Shown here in pieces: positions 34,911 to 44,244 of a stretch of DNA of 64,000 bases. A model generated the notes under the pieces. It was not told the DNA's origin. It ran no database searches and saw only the letters and a program-made list of their open reading frames with translations. Source of the stretch: an uncultured Pelagibacteraceae bacterium (GTDB lineage: Bacteria > Pseudomonadota > Alphaproteobacteria > Pelagibacterales > Pelagibacteraceae); assembly GCA_902600485.1 (NCBI GenBank), contig CACKJD010000002.1:183392-247391 (forward strand), given 5' to 3'. The position numbers were made by a program, and so were the translations under genes. How positions within the stretch are numbered: position 1 is the stretch's first letter; the number at the start of each line of letters is the position of its first letter.

Positions 34911-35683
34911 TATCTATTTTTCCATTTTGGAGATCTTTTTCCTAAAAACGCAGATATCCCCTCTTTTGCATCTTGTTTCATCATGTTTAAAGTCATCATC
35001 TTACTCGTATATGTGTAAGCTTGTTTTAACGGCATCTCTAATTGTTTATAGAAAGCTTTCTTTCCAATTCTAATTGAAGCATTGGATTTAGATGAAATAA
35101 CTTTTGCAACTTCTAAAACTTTTTTATTTAGTTTCGATTTTGGATAGTAATCATTTATTAAACCAATTTCTTTTGCGTATTTCGCATTAATTGGCTCACC
35201 TGTTAAAAGCATTTTCATCATTCTTTTTCTGTTAATTTTTCTACTTACTGCAACCATGGGGGTACTACAAAATAAACCTATGTTTACACCTGGTGTTGCA
35301 AATTTTGAATCTGTTGAACAATAAGTTAAGTCACAACTTGCAGCTAGCTGACATCCTGCTGCGTATGCTGATCCATGAACTTTTGCAATAACTGGTTTTC
35401 TACATTCAACTATATCAATCATTAATTTAGAGCATAAATTAAATAATTTTAAGTACTTAGATCTTGCTTTTAAACCTCTAACCTCTTTTAAATTATGACC
35501 AGCACTAAAACCTTTGCCATTTCCACTTATTACAATGACATGAGTTTTATTATCATTATTTAATTTTTTAAATATTTTTATTAAAGATCCTAATGTTTTA
35601 AAAGAAAGTGAATTATAAGTTTTAGGATCATTTATAATTACACTTTTGATACCATTTCCTAGATCTTTTAAAAGAACTGACAT
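34910..35683 (-). CDS. Enoyl-CoA hydratase/isomerase family protein
   Basis: A crotonase-fold protein of about 257 residues. VIVISGNGKGFSAGHNLKEV contains the oxyanion-hole region, and IAKVHGSAYAAGCQLAASCDLTY is the second one. In the second active-site position, FATPGVNIGLFCSTP, the catalytic Glu of hydratases is not obvious, so an isomerase or other crotonase role is possible. ATG at 35683 is preferred over the GTG at 35707; it follows the upstream stop by one base. Confidence 0.88.
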   Translation of the reverse strand: MSVLLKDLGNGIKSVIINDPKTYNSLSFKTLGSLIKIFKKLNNDNKTHVIVISGNGKGFSAGHNLKEVRGLKARSKYLKLFNLCSKLMIDIVECRKPVIAKVHGSAYAAGCQLAASCDLTYCSTDSKFATPGVNIGLFCSTPMVAVSRKINRKRMMKMLLTGEPINAKYAKEIGLINDYYPKSKLNKKVLEVAKVISSKSNASIRIGKKAFYKQLEMPLKQAYTYTSKMMTLNMMKQDAKEGISAFLGKRSPKWKNR

Positions 35684-35684
35684 T

Positions 35685-36059
35685 TTATTCAAGTTCTCCA
35701 TCTTCACGCATTTTTTTTCTAATATTTGTCGCAGATATTTTTTGAATATCCTCTGGTAATACTATTTCCTCAATTTTATATCCAACCCCACGTCCATAAC
35801 AAATATTTGTAATATTGGGCACTAACATTATTTTAAATCTTCCCTCAAACTTTGGATTTAATCTTTCTTCTATTTTCTTTTTTACTGTTTCAAAATCAAA
35901 AGGATTATCATCAACACCTTGCACATCTCTTATTTGAATGCAAACTTGTCCTGTTTTTTTTATGATTTCTTCAAACAAAGCATAATGACCATCATGAAAT
36001 GGTTGCCAACGTCCTAGCATTTGCGCCGTTGGTTTTTTATTATCCCACTGATAACTCAT
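35685..36059 (-). CDS. Nucleotidyltransferase-like protein (cytidylyltransferase fold)
   Basis: A 124-residue protein with the HxGH motif of nucleotidylyltransferases: QMLGRWQPFHDGHYALFEE. The C-terminal ISATNIRKKM is the ISxTxIR motif. The length is that of CoaD or TagD-like enzymes rather than NadD. It may make a CMP- or AMP-activated metabolite. A P-loop kinase of the adenylylsulfate-kinase type lies 2.4 kb upstream on the same strand, on the far side of the large surface-protein gene. Confidence 0.75.
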   Translation of the reverse strand: MSYQWDNKKPTAQMLGRWQPFHDGHYALFEEIIKKTGQVCIQIRDVQGVDDNPFDFETVKKKIEERLNPKFEGRFKIMLVPNITNICYGRGVGYKIEEIVLPEDIQKISATNIRKKMREDGELE

Positions 36060-36099
36060 ATATAATCCTTGTGTTTGAGTTTATTCTTAATAACTAAAA

Positions 36100-38403
36100 T
36101 TAAAAGACTTTATTTAACACTATATTAGCTTCTTTGTTATCTCCTAAGTTTGTCATGTCATCTTGAACATTAAAGCTTAGGTTTAATCCATCAACATTCT
36201 TTTTAAATTCTAACTTTGATAATAGATTTTCTGATCCATTAATTGTAAAAGCATATTCAGCACCCTCATAAGGCAAATAACCAAAGGCAATATGTATGTT
36301 ATCTGTATGTCCTGAGTTAATTGCTTGATTTCTTTCATATATTATAAATAAACTATATTTATCGGGTAAAACAATATCTAAACCAAGTTCTCCATTTAAA
36401 TTATGTAAGGATCCTGAATGTAAAGTTTCGCTTCCCACAACCTCTTTAGCATCTAACAGTTTATAATTAAAATTTGAGCTCCGATCAATATCAATTTGAT
36501 ATTCAATTTTTCCGTGTCTTTTAACTTTATATTTATCATTAGATAAATCTTGCACTGCAGCGAGTGCTGCTCTTAAATTTTTAGTTCTAACATGTTGATC
36601 ATCAACAATATATGCACCATTACCTTGGCCAGTTTCTTCATAACCATCTAATATAGTATGACCGATATCAAATTGAGCTGAAGGAATAAATGTAAAAGTA
36701 TTTTTTTTAATTTCATCCTTAATTTTCAATGTTCCGTATATTTGATTTCCATTTCTATCTGCAGTAAATTTTTTACTATCAACCACAGTTAAAATATCAG
36801 ATTTTATTTTTCCAATACCAAATATTTTATCAATATATTGTTTATTGTTCTGCATTGGTGTTGAACTATAATAAGTAAGGTTAAGAGTTTCTGCGTCTAC
36901 TTCACTTCCAAATTTACCAAAATCTATATGATCATTTCCATACCTGAATACATACCCATGTATGCCTTTTTTGTCTGTAAGTTTATCAAAACCGAAGGAT
37001 AATGAACTTACTTCAAATTTTTTAGGTGTAGAAATTTTGGTATCACCTGTTCTTCCAATTGAAACACTTCCCTCTGTCCAATGAAAATATTTTTTATCAG
37101 AATTATTTTTTTTTTGATTTGTTGATACTTTTTTAAATGAAGAAATTGGTAATTGCTTTAAAGACGAAAGTAAACTGTTAGAAAAATTTATTTTAATATT
37201 CTGATTGGATAAATTGTCTTTATCTTTATTTCTTCTAATCCATTTTAATCTATTTAGAGCCGAATTAGTTGAGAGTGTTATTGTTCTTTTAGCTAGTTCA
37301 GCTTGTGCCTCTGCTACACCTGTTCTGCCTTTTGAAGTATAAGATTTACAGGTTGCACCTGAGACAATATTAAAAGGACAAATTAAATCAATTTCGTTCA
37401 TATGCTCTCCACCATCATCTCCAGGATTATTTTGATCGGTTCCAACATACATTTTTAAACCAGAAGTACTAAAAGCAATACCCCTAGGCTCATCAAACGA
37501 GTCAAACCCATTTAAATCTTCTATGTCTACTGTGCCATCAATAGTAAATGAATTTGTTGAGTAAGCTACATTAAGTGAAATTTGAGTAACATCTGCTGAG
37601 TCGTTTTGGTGATCAAGAGTCCAGAGTCTTGTTCCATCTGGACTAAATACCAAACCGTTAGGGTTTTTAGTTTCATCCTCTAATTCAATTCCTCCACTTG
37701 TTACGAGTGATATAGTTGTTAAATCGAACGCAGTAGACATTGTATACTCTAATAATCTAGTATTTGCACCTTTATCCACAGCTAGTCTGCTGTGAAAAAT
37801 AGCAAATAATTTTGTACCATCTTTGCTAATGTCAAAACCTTGAAGAGTTACTTTGTCATCCCCTAGAGCAGTAATATCTCCTGCATTGCTACCATTTTGT
37901 AAAGCGTCTGAGTCTAAACCTGAAGTTTGATTATCAGAAAAAGAGCACGTCGAAACATCGAAAGGTGAACTAAGTTCAAAACCAAATACTCTATCATGAT
38001 CTGCTCCATCGGACAGTGCACCTCGGCCTACAAATAACTTCCTTCCATCACTAGAAAATTTAAGACCATAAACTCTATTAATTGGACCGGTTGTAGTATC
38101 ATTAGTGTTCAAACGACATTTTTCGTTATCACCAGCAAATATACTCGTCGAGATATCAAAAGGAATGCTTAAATTATACTCACTGACATGCGAATAAGTT
38201 TGAGTGTTTGATGCATTAAACACCACAAACATTTTAGACCCGTCGTCGTTAAAAGCAACTCCATTTCCAAAAAAACCATCATTATCAACTCCTGCAGTAC
38301 CTGATTTTTCCACTAAAACTCTTTGAACAAAAGATATTTCCGCAAATGAAAAAGTGGAAAATAATAAAAAGAATGTAAAGATAATTTTGTTTAACAGTCT
38401 CAT
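36100..38403 (-). CDS. Autotransporter-like protein with N-terminal beta-propeller
   Basis: A 767-residue exported protein with signal peptide MRLLNKIIFTFFLLFSTFSFA. Residues about 25-340 hold around five propeller-like repeats of the form FSxDGxKLFVxx...Y/F-x-L-S-x-P-F-D-(I/L)-S/T (SDDGRKLFV, SKDGTKLFA, SPDGTRLWT). A linker follows. Residues 440-767 resemble an autotransporter beta-barrel, ending in the outer-membrane C-terminal Phe (LNKVF). It should be displayed on the outer membrane. It is expressed from its own promoter, flanked by a nucleotidyltransferase (downstream) and a kinase (upstream). Confidence 0.8.
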   Translation of the reverse strand: MRLLNKIIFTFFLLFSTFSFAEISFVQRVLVEKSGTAGVDNDGFFGNGVAFNDDGSKMFVVFNASNTQTYSHVSEYNLSIPFDISTSIFAGDNEKCRLNTNDTTTGPINRVYGLKFSSDGRKLFVGRGALSDGADHDRVFGFELSSPFDVSTCSFSDNQTSGLDSDALQNGSNAGDITALGDDKVTLQGFDISKDGTKLFAIFHSRLAVDKGANTRLLEYTMSTAFDLTTISLVTSGGIELEDETKNPNGLVFSPDGTRLWTLDHQNDSADVTQISLNVAYSTNSFTIDGTVDIEDLNGFDSFDEPRGIAFSTSGLKMYVGTDQNNPGDDGGEHMNEIDLICPFNIVSGATCKSYTSKGRTGVAEAQAELAKRTITLSTNSALNRLKWIRRNKDKDNLSNQNIKINFSNSLLSSLKQLPISSFKKVSTNQKKNNSDKKYFHWTEGSVSIGRTGDTKISTPKKFEVSSLSFGFDKLTDKKGIHGYVFRYGNDHIDFGKFGSEVDAETLNLTYYSSTPMQNNKQYIDKIFGIGKIKSDILTVVDSKKFTADRNGNQIYGTLKIKDEIKKNTFTFIPSAQFDIGHTILDGYEETGQGNGAYIVDDQHVRTKNLRAALAAVQDLSNDKYKVKRHGKIEYQIDIDRSSNFNYKLLDAKEVVGSETLHSGSLHNLNGELGLDIVLPDKYSLFIIYERNQAINSGHTDNIHIAFGYLPYEGAEYAFTINGSENLLSKLEFKKNVDGLNLSFNVQDDMTNLGDNKEANIVLNKVF

Positions 38404-38474
38404 AAAATTATAAAGATATTAACTTAATCTCTATAATTTAAATTAAAAGACTTTAAATTCATTATAAATTTAAT

Positions 38475-38885
38475 TTATTTTTTTAAGTCCTCAAGTATTT
38501 TTGGCGCCCAATTTTTAGCATCCTGAGAAGTTACATGAAAGTCATATTTTTCAGGTTTTACGAACATCTGATTAGTGTCTTCAAATCTACCTTTTTGAAT
38601 AGTGTCAACCCAAACTGTATAATCTGCAGGGAACAAACTTCTTGCCTTTGGTGTTGGACAAATAAAGTCTGCAATAACGAAATAACCCTCCTCTTTTAAC
38701 TTTAAAGCAAAGTCTGCCATTCTTTTTGCTTGTCTAGTTCTTCCCTCTGGTGAAAAGTCCCAGTCATTTGCGGCCTTCCTAACTTCATCTGCATTAAGCC
38801 TTTTGGCTTTTAACATGGGGGCTAATTCATTGGCCAAGGTTGTTTTCCCAGCTCCAGGAAGACCCATTATTAGTATTATTTTCAT
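38475..38885 (-). CDS. P-loop kinase, adenylylsulfate kinase-like
   Basis: A 136-residue kinase. Walker A is LIMGLPGAGKTTLAN (residues 5-18) and the second half, FVIADFICPTPKARSLF, resembles the APS kinase segment. The length is short for CysC. The track start at 38891 is a TTG; the ATG at 38885 is preferred. It may phosphorylate a small metabolite, perhaps as the partner of the nucleotidyltransferase at 35.7-36.1 kb; this is inference. Confidence 0.78.
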   Translation of the reverse strand: MKIILIMGLPGAGKTTLANELAPMLKAKRLNADEVRKAANDWDFSPEGRTRQAKRMADFALKLKEEGYFVIADFICPTPKARSLFPADYTVWVDTIQKGRFEDTNQMFVKPEKYDFHVTSQDAKNWAPKILEDLKK

Positions 38886-39014
38886 AAGCAAATTTAAGAC
38901 TTATATAATAGATAAATTTCAACATTTGTAGATATAAATAGAGACCACTAAATCTCACTTTATGACGTCAATATTTATATAGACAGATAATTCAAAATAA
39001 ATAATGATCCTCGA

Positions 39015-39743
39015 ATGAATTTTTCTATAGAAATTGGACCAAAAACAAATCTAGATACTCTGCCAGCTTTAAAAGACGTCTACATTACAATGCTACCTGG
39101 TGGCGATTTTAAAGAGACAGCTCAACAAGCAGTCAACTTAGTTAAAAAGGGTTTCAACCCTGTCCCTCATTTTCCAGCTAGATCAATGGCGAATGAAGCA
39201 CAACTAAAAGAATATGTAACAATGTGTAAAGATGGTGGGGTAAAGCAAGCCCTTGTAATTGGTGGCGGCAGAGAGCCCATGGGAAAATTCGATAGTTCTT
39301 TCCAGCTTTTAGAGACTGGTTATTTTGAGAAAATGAAGATAGGAATTGCTGGACATCCAGAGGGGAGTCCTGATATATCCGACGAAGTGTTAGAAAAAGC
39401 AATGATTGATAAAAAGCCTTACGCTGATTACATTGTAACCCAATGGTTAATGCAGTCTGAACCAATTATTGAATTTATTTCTAAACAGTCTGTCCCAGTT
39501 CATGTTGGAATTACTGGACCTATGAAAATATCAAGCTTAATTAAGTTTGCAAATATTGTAGGTGCAAAAAATTCTATAAATTTTATTAAATCCAATTTTA
39601 GTAGGGCAATTGATTTATTAAAACCAAAAGACCCAAATGATCTAGTAGATAAAATTAAAGAGCATACGAAACATTTTCATATCTACACGTTTGGTGGGCT
39701 TAAGGAAACCAACAACTGGCTAAAGGAAAATAACTATGCCTAA
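39015..39743 (+). CDS. Methylenetetrahydrofolate reductase-like protein
   Basis: A 242-residue TIM-barrel protein of the MetF family but shorter than standard MetF (about 290-300). Features are YITMLPGGDFKETAQQAVNLVKKGFNPVPHFPARSM, QALVIGGGREPMGKFDSS and YADYIVTQWLMQSEPII, and GITGPMKISSLIKFA. It overlaps the following GcvT-like gene by 8 bp (ATGCCTAA). This pair is expected to move methyl groups between THF and a methylated substrate. Confidence 0.85.
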   Translation: MNFSIEIGPKTNLDTLPALKDVYITMLPGGDFKETAQQAVNLVKKGFNPVPHFPARSMANEAQLKEYVTMCKDGGVKQALVIGGGREPMGKFDSSFQLLETGYFEKMKIGIAGHPEGSPDISDEVLEKAMIDKKPYADYIVTQWLMQSEPIIEFISKQSVPVHVGITGPMKISSLIKFANIVGAKNSINFIKSNFSRAIDLLKPKDPNDLVDKIKEHTKHFHIYTFGGLKETNNWLKENNYA

Positions 39744-41148
39744 AAAAAGAAAAAAAACAAAAAAAAAGTCCAACGGAAAATTATCACCAAGCAGAATTAT
39801 TGAAAAAGTCGATTATTCAAAAGTATCACATACTACAAAAGTAGATCAATCAGACAGACACGTTCCATATAACTTAAGACAAAGCGGTCCAACAAAAGTA
39901 GAATTGTTAATGTCAACAAGAGTTAGAAAATCTCCGTACTGGCACTTATCAATGAAGGCAGGATGTTGGAGAGCAACAGTTTATAACAGAATTTATCACC
40001 CACGTGGATATGTAAAACCTGAAAAAGGTGGAGCGATGGTTGAGTATAAGGCTATTAAAAATCACGTTACAATGTGGAATGTTGCTGTTGAGAGACAAAT
40101 TAGAGTTAAAGGTCCTGATGCAGAAAAATTTACTGACTATGTAATTACAAGAGATGCAACTCGAATTTCACCGATGAGAGCTAGATATGTAATTCTTTGT
40201 AATTATAAAGGTGGAGTTCTTAATGATCCAATTTTATTAAGAATTTCACAAGATGAGTTTTGGTTTAGTTTGTCAGACAGTGATATAGGCTTATATCTAC
40301 AAGGAGTAAATGCAGATAAAAGATTTAATGTTGAAATAGATGAAATAGATGCATGTCCTGTGCAAATTCAAGGTCCAAAATCAAAAGCTTTGATGAACGA
40401 CTTAATTGGTAAGCAAGTTGATTTAGATAATATGCCTTATTATGGATTAGCTGAAGCAAAAGTTGGTGGAAGAAGTTGTGTAATTTCTCAATCTGGTTTT
40501 TCTGGTGAAGCGGGTTATGAAATATATTTAAGAAACGCAACACTTTACGCAGAAGATATGTGGAATGCAGTTTTAAAAGCAGGTAAAAAACATAAATTAA
40601 TGGTTATCGCTCCTGCGCATCACAGAAGAATTCAAGCTGGAATTTTATCTTGGGGTCAGGATATGGACAATGAACATAATCCATTTCAATGTAATTTAGG
40701 CTATCAAGTTTCATTATCAGGAAAAGGTGAATGGGCTAAAAAAGGAGATTACATTGGTAAAGAAGCACTAGAAAATATGAAAAAAGAATTATTAAATGGA
40801 CAAAAACCTTACAAACTTCAATTAGTTGGTATGGAACTAGGTGGAAAACCAATTGAAGAATATGCCCCAGATTTTTGGCTAATATCAAAAGATGGAAAAA
40901 ATCCAATCGGTTTTGTTACATCTCCTTGGTATCATCCAGAAAAAGGTACAAATATTGCAATGGGTTATGTTCCATTTGATGGAACGATTAACAAAAATGG
41001 ATTTCCTAAAGGTAATGTGGGTGATAAATTTAAAGTTCACTTACCTAAAAAATATTGTGAAAAAGGAAGTAATCCTGTTGATGCAGTTGTTGTGGATATT
41101 CCTTTTACAGAGTCTTATAATCCAAACACTAGGGAAGTTGCGAAGTAG
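39736..41148 (+). CDS. GcvT-family THF-dependent demethylase/aminomethyltransferase
   Basis: A 470-residue protein of the aminomethyltransferase/DmdA superfamily. After a 30-residue Lys-rich head come RVRKSPYWHLSMKAGCWRATVYNR, VTMWNVAVERQIRVKGPDAEKF, GGVLNDPILLRI, SQSGFSGEAGYEIYLRN and PAHHRRIQAGILSWGQDMDNEHNP, all GcvT/DmdA type blocks. It is longer than DmdA (about 370) or GcvT, so it is not assigned to DMSP. The upstream MetF-like gene supports a demethylation feeding THF. Substrate open (DMSP, vanillate-type ether, methylated amine). Confidence 0.8.
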   Translation: MPKKRKKTKKKSNGKLSPSRIIEKVDYSKVSHTTKVDQSDRHVPYNLRQSGPTKVELLMSTRVRKSPYWHLSMKAGCWRATVYNRIYHPRGYVKPEKGGAMVEYKAIKNHVTMWNVAVERQIRVKGPDAEKFTDYVITRDATRISPMRARYVILCNYKGGVLNDPILLRISQDEFWFSLSDSDIGLYLQGVNADKRFNVEIDEIDACPVQIQGPKSKALMNDLIGKQVDLDNMPYYGLAEAKVGGRSCVISQSGFSGEAGYEIYLRNATLYAEDMWNAVLKAGKKHKLMVIAPAHHRRIQAGILSWGQDMDNEHNPFQCNLGYQVSLSGKGEWAKKGDYIGKEALENMKKELLNGQKPYKLQLVGMELGGKPIEEYAPDFWLISKDGKNPIGFVTSPWYHPEKGTNIAMGYVPFDGTINKNGFPKGNVGDKFKVHLPKKYCEKGSNPVDAVVVDIPFTESYNPNTREVAK

Positions 41149-41173
41149 ATTTTTATAATTTATCTGTTTTTAT

Positions 41174-41275
41174 ATGACAAAAATTGTCATAATAATCGCA
41201 AGTATCATTATTGCTATTATTTTGTTAATATTTCCTTTAATAGTTTCATTAATTGAAAAAAAAAATAAAAAGTAA
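41174..41275 (+). CDS. 33-residue single-span membrane protein
   Basis: Not in the ORF track. ATG at 41174, TAA at 41273-41275 overlapping the ATG of the next gene (TAATG). The product is MTKIVIIIASIIIAIILLIF... with one span of about 20 residues and a KKNKK tail. Coupling to the Yip1-like protein supports a real microprotein. Function unknown. Confidence 0.5.
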   Translation: MTKIVIIIASIIIAIILLIFPLIVSLIEKKNKK

Positions 41276-41820
41276 TGTTTGCACAATTTTTAAGCATCGT
41301 ATTTAGATCAATTAAGCTCGATAAAAATCTTTATAGAGAAAGTAAGAGTTTTGGTGAGGCAGCAATATATTTTTCGGCTCTTGTTATGGTTTTAGATGGG
41401 GTAGCTGGAGCTATTGCAGCAAATACATTTTACAAAACATCGATCGGTTTATCCGCGATTACTGCTATTTTTACCTGGTTCGTTTGGGCAATATTTATAT
41501 TTGTAATTGGAGTAAAACTATTTCCAGACAAAGATACTAAGGTTCCATTTAAAAAAATACTTATAGCGGTAGGTTTTGCTCATGCCCCTGGCCTATTAAG
41601 ATTTTTCGCTATTACGCCAACTATGGTAATGCCAGTTATATTTCTTACTCAACTATGGATTTTCGCATCCCTTATAATTTCAACAAGAGAGGTGTTACAA
41701 TTAAAATCCAATTTTAAATCTTTTGGAATTATATTTTTGTCATTTTTAATACTAGCTATATTATCAGTGTCTTTTGTTATGAGTAGAATGGATACGTTGC
41801 CAATAAGTAATGTAACTTAA
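41275..41820 (+). CDS. Yip1-domain membrane protein
   Basis: A 181-residue protein with five predicted spans. ATGLSAITAIFTWFVWAIFIFVIGV-like segments and the cytoplasmic loop KVPFKKILIAVGFAHAPGLLRFF resemble the Yip1/YIP family of marine bacterial membrane proteins. No catalytic motif. It ends 4 bp into the stop of the convergent zinc-ribbon gene. Confidence 0.7.
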   Translation: MFAQFLSIVFRSIKLDKNLYRESKSFGEAAIYFSALVMVLDGVAGAIAANTFYKTSIGLSAITAIFTWFVWAIFIFVIGVKLFPDKDTKVPFKKILIAVGFAHAPGLLRFFAITPTMVMPVIFLTQLWIFASLIISTREVLQLKSNFKSFGIIFLSFLILAILSVSFVMSRMDTLPISNVT

Positions 41821-41978
41821 ATTGGAAATATTGTTTTAGACACTCTACAAGATTTACAAATTTTAAATCCTGTAAATATTAAATTATGGGTAACACTTTC
41901 GTCATTTTTTTTACATTCCTCACATAAATCGTCTAATGACTCTTCAGTATAATCAATGTTTGAGTTTTCTTTAGTCAT
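41817..41978 (-). CDS. 53-residue zinc-ribbon microprotein
   Basis: Not in the ORF track. ATG at 41978 overlaps the stop of the DUF3726 gene by 8 bp, and the frame ends at TAA 41817-41819. The sequence contains LCEEC and, later, KICKSCRVSK: two CxxC pairs about 20 residues apart, a probable zinc ribbon. An acidic N-terminal third (SNIDYTEESLDDL) precedes it. Last gene of the operon with DUF3726, the 553-aa protein and M19 dipeptidase. Confidence 0.7.
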   Translation of the reverse strand: MTKENSNIDYTEESLDDLCEECKKNDESVTHNLIFTGFKICKSCRVSKTIFPI

Positions 41979-42582
41979 TATCTGTCAAACCAGCTCCAGC
42001 AGCAGTATTTTTTAAGCTTTCATTTTCTTTGACGAAAGTTTCTTCAGATATTTTATATAACTCTTCCCAATCTTTTTCATCAAAAGTATTTTCGTTTTTT
42101 AAAAATTCTATTTCTAATATTTCAACTTTGTCTTTTAAATTACTTAAATTACTTTTTAAAAGTATGGACTGATTAAAATTAAGTAAAAAAGTTTCATTCT
42201 CAACTTTAAGGCTTAACCTTTTTCCAATTATTTCTGAAGATCTTGAAATAAATGGTATCAGTAATATTGGATAAGCCATATTGTTAAAAATTATTTTATT
42301 GTATTTTTCCAAAGAATGAATTTGATCCATAAAGTTTATACCTGTGATTAAAGGACAGTAAGGAATTTTGTTTGAAATATTTGTCTCTGTAATCAAGCTA
42401 ATATTCTGGAACTGGCTTCTTTTGATAACTTTAAAGTAGTTATTAAGATTTTTTAAACCTGGTAGTCCGAACATTTCCATCAGTTTTATAGATTTTCCAA
42501 TTTCTTCTGAGATTCCCCATGAAAAACCCATGCCTTTAGAAGCTCTTTTAGATATTGTATCAATTTCGCTTAATGATCTCAT
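41971..42582 (-). CDS. DUF3726 family protein
   Basis: A 203-residue protein. The opening SLSEIDTISKRASKGMGFSWGISEEIGKSIKLMEMFGLPGLKNL fits the DUF3726 pattern (SLxExxxxxxKAxRGxGxxWGxAEExGxAxRxLxxxGLPG). No biochemical role is known for the family. It overlaps the 553-aa gene by one base and its own end overlaps the zinc-ribbon ORF. Confidence 0.8.
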   Translation of the reverse strand: MRSLSEIDTISKRASKGMGFSWGISEEIGKSIKLMEMFGLPGLKNLNNYFKVIKRSQFQNISLITETNISNKIPYCPLITGINFMDQIHSLEKYNKIIFNNMAYPILLIPFISRSSEIIGKRLSLKVENETFLLNFNQSILLKSNLSNLKDKVEILEIEFLKNENTFDEKDWEELYKISEETFVKENESLKNTAAGAGLTDND

Positions 42583-44243
42583 TAGTTTAAAGAATTATAA
42601 ATCCAATTATCTTTAAAATTATTTAAATCCTCAGGCAAAGGTGCTCCTTGAAACATGCAAATCCTTAACCACTTGTCTGATCTTGGGTCAAATTTACAAG
42701 CGCCAAAGAAAGATAATTTAAGTCTAAGCATGTCAATTGGAATTAATTTATGCCCGATTGTATTATCTTGTATTTCTGAATATGGGAATTTTTCAATAAG
42801 GAAAGCTCTTCTGACAACATGTCTTAAATCATTATTATCTAACAAAAATCTACTTACTGGCAAACTTTGTTTAAAATTAGTAGCTCTAAAATATAATTGA
42901 TTTATATCTCTTGCTATTGCAAGCGGTTGTTCTAATTCAGAACCTTGTTCTTCAAATCTATTTGCAATTCTTGGTTCTTCTTTATTTTGAGAAATAAACC
43001 AAAAATTTTGGTTATTTTCATTTTTTTTAAAATCGATCTTTATTAAATTTCCATAATATTTTTCTAAAATATTTAATAAATCTCTAACAGTTTTATGAGT
43101 TGGGATATTAAAATATTTATCCTCATTTGAGCTCATTGTTGCAATTAGAGGTTCGATTATGTCATCAAAAGGTTCCATTAACATTGAAACTATATATTCA
43201 ATGCCCTCTTCACTTAAGTTTTCCTCAGCCCATAAATAAAATTCATTGAAAAAATAATCCTTTTTTTCAGAATAATTTGTATCTAAGAAATCTATTACTT
43301 TTTTTAAATCATCTTTTAAATTTTGTATCTTTTTTTTTTGATAATCACTATCTGTTTCCCAAGAAAAAATATTCTTTAGAGACTTTTTTAAACAATCTAA
43401 AAAATAGCTATAATCTTTAACATTAATTCTTTTTAATTCTCTAATCTTTTTTAATGCAACTTCCCTCGCAGTTATCCAATTATTTAATAAAGTTGGATGA
43501 TTTATTATAAATGGTGCCATACCTAAACCTGTGGAATTGCCTATGCCCAAACTTCTACATATATTTTTATCCAATTCGACTGCTGACTTAGGGCTCTTTG
43601 ATTTTGCAATATGATTAACTTGATCAAAAGTAAATTGTCTTACAAAATAAACTAACATCATTTCTAATCTAAAAGGACCAACTATTTCTGGCCTATCTTT
43701 AATTCTAAATCTGTCTGCTAAACCAAATTTTCCTGAGCCATATACTGCAGTAGTTCTGTAAAGGTATCCAATTTTGCCTATTGTGCTTTTATCTGGTTGT
43801 TTTCCATTTGATAAACAATCGACTACATAATTAAAAGCTCTTAATGATTTATTGGCTCTTGATAAAGTAAGTTCTTTATAAGTCATTCTACCTATTTCTT
43901 GTTTTGGTACATTTTGTTTTAATCTATCAATATCTTTTTTGGTAGGCACACCATCAAAGAGTGTAAAGCTTGCATCCCATTTAGTAGCAATAACCCTATC
44001 TGATCTTTCATGATCATCAATTTTATTTGAAAAACAAATTAATGAATAATTTCTATTTTTTTTCTTAAAAGAATAGACAGCAACGCCATGTCCATTTTCA
44101 TCTAAATCAAACATGTCTCTTTTATAATCCCAGTCTTTAAATTCTCTTAAGAAAGATCTTAAAAATGATAATTTTGATTGATGGAATGAACCCAATCTTG
44201 AGAGTTTCATAATTTTTTTTGGATCTCTTAATTCAATTTGCAT
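42582..44243 (-). CDS. Uncharacterised 553-residue protein
   Basis: A soluble protein with no signal peptide or membrane span. Possible landmarks are GLADRFRIKDRPEIVGPFRLEM, HHVVRRAFLIEKFPY-like DLRHVVRRAFLIEKFPYSE and GNSTGLGMAPFIINHP. Charged and helix-rich; residues 250-340 look coiled. I do not recognise the family. It lies between M19 dipeptidase and the DUF3726 gene, with 1 bp gaps, so it is part of a four-gene operon. Confidence 0.75.
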   Translation of the reverse strand: MQIELRDPKKIMKLSRLGSFHQSKLSFLRSFLREFKDWDYKRDMFDLDENGHGVAVYSFKKKNRNYSLICFSNKIDDHERSDRVIATKWDASFTLFDGVPTKKDIDRLKQNVPKQEIGRMTYKELTLSRANKSLRAFNYVVDCLSNGKQPDKSTIGKIGYLYRTTAVYGSGKFGLADRFRIKDRPEIVGPFRLEMMLVYFVRQFTFDQVNHIAKSKSPKSAVELDKNICRSLGIGNSTGLGMAPFIINHPTLLNNWITAREVALKKIRELKRINVKDYSYFLDCLKKSLKNIFSWETDSDYQKKKIQNLKDDLKKVIDFLDTNYSEKKDYFFNEFYLWAEENLSEEGIEYIVSMLMEPFDDIIEPLIATMSSNEDKYFNIPTHKTVRDLLNILEKYYGNLIKIDFKKNENNQNFWFISQNKEEPRIANRFEEQGSELEQPLAIARDINQLYFRATNFKQSLPVSRFLLDNNDLRHVVRRAFLIEKFPYSEIQDNTIGHKLIPIDMLRLKLSFFGACKFDPRSDKWLRICMFQGAPLPEDLNNFKDNWIYNSLN

Positions 44244-44244
44244 T

